Source: Stichopus chloronotus (lineage: Eukaryota > Echinodermata > Holothuroidea > Aspidochirotida > Stichopodidae). From it: DNA of 64,000 nucleotides. A model generated the notes under the pieces. It did not search any database. It saw only the letters and a list, made by a program, of their open reading frames with translations, and had not been told where the DNA came from. The DNA is taken from the NCBI GenBank assembly GCA_021234535.1, contig CM037843.1, forward strand, positions 3,242,820 through 3,306,819, in the 5' to 3' direction. The position numbers and the translations under genes were made by a program. Shown piece by piece: positions 57,860 through 64,000 of the stretch. Each line of letters opens with the position of its first letter. The first letter of the stretch is position 1.

Positions 57860-59757
57860 CGCACGTTCCAGTAGTATCGTGGGAAACTAAGGCACACTGC
57901 CAGGTTTACGACGTCACATTCTACGACCTGTGTCGTATCGAATATCGAGGCATCATAAAAAACTTCGTGCATACCTATTTTATGTGTAAGTTGTACGAGT
58001 AACGTGACCTGATGCCTTCAACGAACGGAAGATATATGGGACACTCGATTCTGCGGCGTTCCATGCCGACAATGCACCATGTAGGGTCAACGCTCACCGT
58101 AAAGATGAAATCCACTCGCTGAGAAGTTAATGCAAGGATAGGAGAAACTCACTGACCTCTTGATCTCACAGACTTTCAGTTCTTGATTTTGATGGACTAA
58201 AGGAGTTTGCTTCCACTTTCCATAGACACTTATCGACGGAGATGTCCCAAAGCCAGACTGATAAGTCACTATATTTATATGCTTAAGGTGGTATTGTTTA
58301 TGTTTTATTGTTTTTGTACCCCCTGACTAGAGAAAAACTGTGCCCAAACTGATCAGAAGTAATACATAAACCTTGTAGGTCACACTGCTGTATACGGGAA
58401 TGCAAACAACAGAGAAATAATCATGAATATGTCAGCCTTGTCAGTCATCATACTGCAGTTTCTTTTTCCTTGCCCGTTTCTTATCCGACTTCAGTCAGGG
58501 TGACCCCACCGTTATGAATTACAACATTCTAACACAGCGTGCGTATGTATGTGCTTCTGTATGTTCTATCATGCAATAGTAGGCTAGCTACATGGTTATG
58601 GAGTCATGGTCGTCCATTCAACTTGAAAGGGATTTTTTTTTTGGCTAGCGCTCCCAGCGTTCCAATCTTGGATGCGATGGGGTTTTTTTCGCTTTCTGCG
58701 CATCGAGTTAGGCAATCTAACATATAAAGGCTGGAAGCATATGGTAGCTGGTTACCCCTCATATCGAAAGAACGTTTTTTTTTTTCGTTCAGGTTATGGC
58801 TACGAAAATAAAACTAACATGGGCAATCTTTGGGGACGAATTCCTTTCAACTCAGCAGAAATTCAAACTTTATTTAACAAAGGTGATTGACCGTCTGAAG
58901 AAGGGCTTTGAATTAAAAGAGAAACGATGATACTGTCACACATAAGCTGCGTAGATTGACTTCGAACAATGTACGTGGGCACCTCACCCAGTTCGTCCGC
59001 AGTGCCATGTGTGCATGACAGTGCAGCTACAAGGAATTACTAACAACTTGAGTTAGTGAGCGCCTACGTGATCAAGTAAAAAACTATAATGGCCGTCAAT
59101 GCCCATCAACTGTCGGGTTCTGTGAATGTTTGACCATTGTCGGCAGGCTTTCAGGACGTCAGGTACATTAGGGAGGCAGCCACAGAGGCGCTTGGCAACC
59201 TCCTGATAGCTACACTTTTAGACGGTATGTGTTATCAGGACGGGGTTGGGTTTTGTGAGAGGTCCGTATGTTGCAGTATTTGGGAAATTTTCCATCAAAA
59301 TTTGCATGACTCCGGGGCAATGTGAATATCGGGCTTCAGTCTGCTACGCTGGTGTCACTAATTACGTGAACTACTGCTCAAAGGAACCATAATCTGTTAA
59401 CTGCACGGGTGTCTACTGTGTTTGAGAACGTTTTTACATAACGTCTATTACTGTAGACATGCCAGGTTTACATGTGCTTCCGGGAGACTACTGGTTGCTA
59501 GTAACAGACGTCATTCGTCGGTCATTTGTACTTACGAAATTCAACCATGTATGGCACGAATATTCCACGAAACTACTACGCAGCTTACTTCTTACTGACA
59601 TTTTTAGTCAGCTATCGTTTCCTGAAGTTTTGGTTTGGATTTAATGTCAGGGCATGCTTTTATACTGAACAGCAAGTTGGTGACACTTCTAACAAGGAGG
59701 TGTTATTCTAACCAACTTAACTTCCCGGTTCAAATGTACCTTTCTTGGTTCCTCTCA
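57860..59757. other. Intergenic between the two MITE copies
   Basis: Relatively CpG-rich (18 CpG counted in 58021-58620). A minus-strand 60-codon frame (58087-58269, with YQSGFGTSPSISVYGKW) and a plus frame at 59137-59325 (with DVRYIREAATEALGNLL, before a GTATGT) look somewhat protein-like, but I recognise neither. Confidence 0.5.
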
Positions 59758-60110
59758 TTAAAGGGAAATAAGGCGTTTGTTTGACAGAAAACAACCACAG
59801 ATTTAAAACCAGTGTTTGTAAGGGTAGAATGACAGATTATTCAAAATAAGGAAGGACCGTGGCCGTCTTTTCAAGAAATAAGTTTCTCATAGATAGAAAT
59901 TCCGTTATTTGCTGATCAACAATAATTTTTTCACCCAAACTTTTCAAAATTCAAATGATGCATCTTCCGGTACTCACCACATGCATAATGTTTTGAGGAG
60001 ATGAAGGTCTTGCAGGTGTTTATTGGTGTGACTGAATGGTTAAATAATGATGAAAGCTATTTTCTTCGTATGCCATGTTGATATATTCTAAACGCCCTAT
60101 TTCCCTTTAA
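59758..60110 (+). mobile_element. MITE copy 2, 353 bp, TTAA-bounded
   Basis: Same orientation as copy 1 and alignable end to end; shared blocks include TTTTCAAGAAATAAG.TTCTC, CACCCAAACTTTTCAAAATT and ATGCATAATGTTTTGAGGAG. The left terminal repeat has one change (AAGGCG for AGGGCG); the right one is intact. Confidence 0.9.
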
Positions 60111-60827
60111 GTTATCCCATTGAGCATAATAGGACTATGGTAAGATCCTCATAAGTTGTATAGTGAGCCTTTCTCTCTGTGACATATTCACTGCGTTAGC
60201 TAGAGACCTCCAGACTTTTTACATAAAGAGGCCGTGGCGTAATATCTCTGAGCTACACGCCTACGCCAATGGCAGCTCGAGTACTATGAGAATAGAATGG
60301 ACTAATGTTACTGTAAGAGACTAATGCGGTTTGAAAATCTATGAATTCATAGTAGCAAACTGCATCTCTGAGGGTCCAGCGGAATTGCACAATACCTGGC
60401 CTATTTGGTTCTTTAGCGTAAGTGGAGGCACATTTCGGCACAGGCTACACAATCCCTTTAATACATAGAAAGAGAAAACAGGGCTATGTAAAAGCCCCTA
60501 GTATGTGAACTATGGCAGGCGTGAAAACGTCTGAATAGGTAACCGGAAGTACCCGGAGAGCTGGAAAACAGTTCTACCTGAAGCCGCCTGTACAAATTCT
60601 GACGCGTCATGCTCACTGCGATTAGATTGCCAAATCGGGAGGTGGGGGGGGGGGGGGGTTGTGAATGTATGATCACAGAAGAGGGGCCGAAAACCTGGCT
60701 AAATTGTTAGCAGGCTCCCGTGTTAGTTTTAGTGTTGTCAACGGGGACATTATGCAGGTGTCATCTCTCCAAACTTAAACATCTGCAGGCTTGCAATTTT
60801 ACTTCCGCTTGAACAATCAGTGTGGAT
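60111..60827. other. Intergenic, nothing recognised
   Basis: Contains a poly-G tract at about 60643-60658. No credible gene. Confidence 0.65.
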
Positions 60828-61095
60828 GGGTGAAATGGGTGGGTCAGTGGGTGGGTCAGTGGGTGGGTCAGTGGGTGGGTCAGTGGGTGGTGGGTGGGTC
60901 GGTGGGTGGGTCGGTGGGTGGGTCGGTGGGTGGGTCGGTGGGTGGGTCGTGGGTGGGTCAGTGGGTGGGTCAGTGGGTGGGTCAGTGGGTGGGTCAGTGG
61001 GTGGGTCAGTGGGTGGGTCAGTGGGTGGGTCAGTGGGTGGGTCAGTGGGTGGGTCAGTGGGTGGGTCAGTGGGTGGGTCAGTGGGTGGGTGGGTG
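60828..61095 (+). repeat. Minisatellite, 12-bp unit GGGTGGGTCAGT
   Basis: About 21 near-perfect units. A central block at about 60893-60955 carries the variant GGGTGGGTCGGT and is bounded by irregular joints (GTGGGTGGTGGG, TCGTGGG). The 12-bp unit has no stop in several frames, which creates long spurious Gly/Val/Trp/Ser or Pro/Thr/His open frames on both strands. Confidence 0.97.
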
Positions 61096-64000
61096 TCGAC
61101 CTAACTGTATACAAAATGTGGATAACATTCCTTTTGATATTAAGCTATATGTCTGCTCTATTCGTATAATGAGAGTATTTCTAGGCAACATATGATTTAA
61201 TTTAGTTTCCTCATCACCGAAAGATTTTGAACCTGGTTTGTAATCTAATACTACTAAATTCAGACTAAATGATTAAATGGTATATTCTAAACAGTGTATG
61301 TTCAGTTGGGGCATCCATATAAACCTCAACGTTACTGACCGGTCTCTGCCTTGGTGTAAGCAAACAAACAATTAATTACTTCATAATTCTAGGAACCGTG
61401 AAAAATTTTACTGCAGACAGTATATGACAAAGTGCCCAACGACAGAGTGGCGTACGCTCACGTGGGCTGTAGAGGGAGGTGAGACAGGACACCCACATCA
61501 GTATAATAGACCGGACAAGGAAACTAGATAACCACCCCACCCGCCCCCTCCCCCCCCCCCCCAAAAAAAAAAAGGCCTCAAATACTGAAAGTCAGAAATT
61601 GCAAAAACTCCACCGTGTGGGACGTGATAATGTTTCGTTGCTAACAGGGTCACAACAAACACAGCATACCGAAATTTCAACCAGTTGTAAAAGACTGTTT
61701 TATTAATTGGCAACGATATTAATCAACATATTTCATTTCAGTGTCCCTTTTTTTGGTATGATGGTTCAGCACAATGTAATGACACGGATTCTCCGATTGA
61801 CTGTATCACTGTCCTCCTTTTATTCCCTTCAAATAATTAGAAAAGTTCATAGAAGTTGAAATATATGATATCTATTGACAAGGCGATTATTCGTAAACAT
61901 TGCGTAATTGGAGGAATCTGAATGCGGGAAATACATTAAACTGCGTGTCATTGACAGGCGTTCACCAAATATGGATAACAAATATATTAATAAATATCGA
62001 ATCCCAATTCATCTTTGATCTTTTTGATAATAAGTAGGTATACATCAATCACTAGAGGGTCCTTTATAGTGGTAAAATTCGACAAATTCTCCTCTTTTTC
62101 TTCTTCTTTTCGATAATGCCATACCTTAACATGCCGGCCGGTATAAATTTCTCATTTCGAGGACTGACATAATCTGCCAGTCACCCCCCCCCCCCCCACA
62201 CACACACACACACCCTCCCGAACTAATGATGGATTAGTTGAGAGAAAAAAAAGTGCATTTTATGAAAACACTCGGAGGATATACAATGAATCATTTTCAG
62301 TGATGAAAAAGATTAATACTGGCACCAATATATAAAGATATCTCAATTTACGTCAGCAATGTGAAGATATCTCAATATACGTCAGGATGTCCTTATTACG
62401 TGGCATAAAGTTGCAAAGCAAAATGCAAACACAAAAAGGTTTCAGAGCGACGCGGTCACCTACGCCTGTACATTAATAAATAATCAACTAATTTTACATA
62501 CATTTTAAATAATTTGCTATAGACTGTGGGCCTATTTTATAATCTATACCGGCGAGCGCTATTCTATATCACCAGGTATGAGCTCACTTTTCTATAAACC
62601 TCACTATGTAATAATTATATCCTTGGCCAGATATATATATATATAAATATATTTAAATAAAATAGAAAACAATATACGTAGGAATATAACGTATTTTAAA
62701 GAAATTGGCAATATATCGCTCAATCCATGTTCCATACGATAGTTGTATACATATTTTTCATGACAGTTCTATATGGCCGTGGTCATGCTTCCTCTGGACG
62801 GTAAGAAAAAAAAAAAGTGCATATACACGCATTAATCTACAACAAAATAAGAAATTTACACGAGATTTTGTCCTGTAACCTCCACCCCCCCCCCCCCCCC
62901 TCTTGGTGAGTATTTTGTGGTGAAACGTTGGTTCAAGAACGAATTGTAATCGAAATGCATGAAGAACAACGTGAAGTTTTGAAGAGGAAACAAAGAATGG
63001 TATACAACAATACTCCTGTGCAACATTTGCATTCCAGAGTTCAATTATTAGTATTGGGACGCCATGTTTTGAAGTCACAAGAACTATGACGTAGACGTAT
63101 CCTTTAAACCCATGTAGGTTACTTTCGCTGCGCGACACTTTAATATCTACACAGCAACCTTAACTCGGTAACTTTGCCACCCGTTCGTACATGGAATGCA
63201 CTTTAAACTGCATGGTTTACTGAAATGTTTTTCAACCCTTCCAATCGTTTTCTTGTCTCTTGAATGAAGTATTAAGCATTGCCTGTATACCCTTATCCGT
63301 TTTGCAGATCATTTACCCACAGTGATAGTGAGGAGCTGAGTTTGAGGTCGAACTAGCATGTCATAGTCGAATGATCACTGTTCTAGTGTACAGTAGTAGG
63401 ACAGTCTACTATTATTATTATTGTGGCCGACACAACATGCTGTCATTTAATTCTTTGTTATTTAATGTAAACATCACAGCCTTGGGAGTAACTGTGACTT
63501 GCAGGGTTTGCTGTGCCTACAAGCGTTTTTTCGGCAGACCATTGTGTAGTAAGGGTACTAGCTATACTTACGAAAACAATTGTAATAGTTTCTAACTTAT
63601 GAAATTCAATAACAACGATAGTTTGCTAATGTTATTTTGATGAATATCACCTACACCCTTTAACCAATACACTTTCATATATACTAAAAGCACACCTACA
63701 GCAATATGAGTTAAAAAAAAGTCCTCAATAAATAGAACGATTGGTACATAAAAGACGATAAAACTGTGAATAAAATTTAAGCGTAAGTGATGATAAATAA
63801 ATTGACACATAATATAAACCGTCTGTTTTATGTCATTGTGAAGTTAGTTTTTTACGTTAAATAAAATCACTACATGCTATGGTTACGTCATAAACAAGCA
63901 CCATCGAATAACAATCCGTAGCCACATACACGATATATTTATATAGTGTGTATATACAGTTTAATTTGAAAATAGCATATTGGAACTTTTAGGTAATTTT
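61096..64000. other. Intergenic to window end, nothing recognised
   Basis: AT-rich with poly-C at about 61549-61562, C/CA repeats at 62184-62213, poly-C at about 62886-62900, a two-copy 31-bp repeat AAGATATCTCAATWTACGTCA at 62335-62386 and an ATTATT run at 63410-63421. Open frames are short and without motif. Confidence 0.65.
62184..62213 (+). repeat. Poly-C followed by (CA)n
   Basis: About 14 C residues directly followed by eight CA units. Simple sequence. Confidence 0.95.

Noticed and set aside
60761..61195. Long Gly/Val/Trp/Ser and Pro/Thr/His ORFs on both strands
   Set aside because: Artefacts of the 12-bp minisatellite, whose length is a multiple of three and which lacks stops.
62856..63138. 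Minus-strand ORFs of 62 and 126 codons with a poly-Gly stretch
   Set aside because: They depend on the poly-C tract at about 62886-62900, and the tract length could shift the frame; no domain either side.
1..64000. Bacterial-type features, CRISPR arrays, operons or viral genes
   Set aside because: The window is spliced animal DNA; the tandem arrays have no unique spacers of CRISPR type, and no capsid, polymerase or integrase motif was seen.

Overview
The window is animal genomic DNA, AT-rich and intron-rich, with one gene that can be recognised with confidence: the plus-strand gene for protein O-mannosyltransferase 2 (POMT2). Seventeen coding exons lie between 661 and 42068. Each has a GT donor and an AG acceptor. 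Joined, they give one uninterrupted frame of 640 residues plus a TGA stop, which matches the POMT2 family from just after the first luminal loop to the family's typical C-terminal end. The first roughly 110 residues, including the catalytic Asp-Glu motif of the first luminal loop, should lie upstream of base 1. The organism is an invertebrate. Long introns, CpG-poor gene-body DNA next to CpG-richer downstream DNA, and a particular family of tandem repeats suggest a marine deuterostome such as an echinoderm or hemichordate. That placement is an inference, and molluscs are not excluded.

Layout: 1-660 is intron. 661-24252 holds sixteen coding exons with introns of 0.37 to 3.9 kb. 24253-41962 is one 17.7-kb intron before the 106-bp terminal coding exon. 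From 42069 comes 3' untranslated and downstream DNA, with candidate poly(A) signals up to about 45.9 kb. From about 46 to 64 kb I recognise no conserved gene; there are only weak small-ORF candidates and many repeats.

The introns carry several repeat families. The most striking is a family of ~145-bp tandem monomers (8.9-10.1 kb, 12.0-13.7 kb, 32.5-33.2 kb, 35.1-35.6 kb). Each monomer core resembles four nuclear-receptor half-sites in a row, spaced 1, 4 and 4 bases apart (DR1 followed by two DR4 arrangements). The two largest arrays share a head and a tail, so each looks like a composite mobile element. Other families include a four-copy dispersed repeat, a two-copy repeat in the last intron, a pair of 354/353-bp TTAA-bounded MITEs at 57.5 and 59.8 kb, a G-quadruplex-capable 12-bp minisatellite at 60.8-61.1 kb, and many simple repeats and poly-G/poly-C tracts.

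What I could not do: no alignment, database search, repeat library or expression data were available. Family assignments rest on recognising the protein by eye, and exon edges on frame continuity, splice consensus and remembered family conservation.
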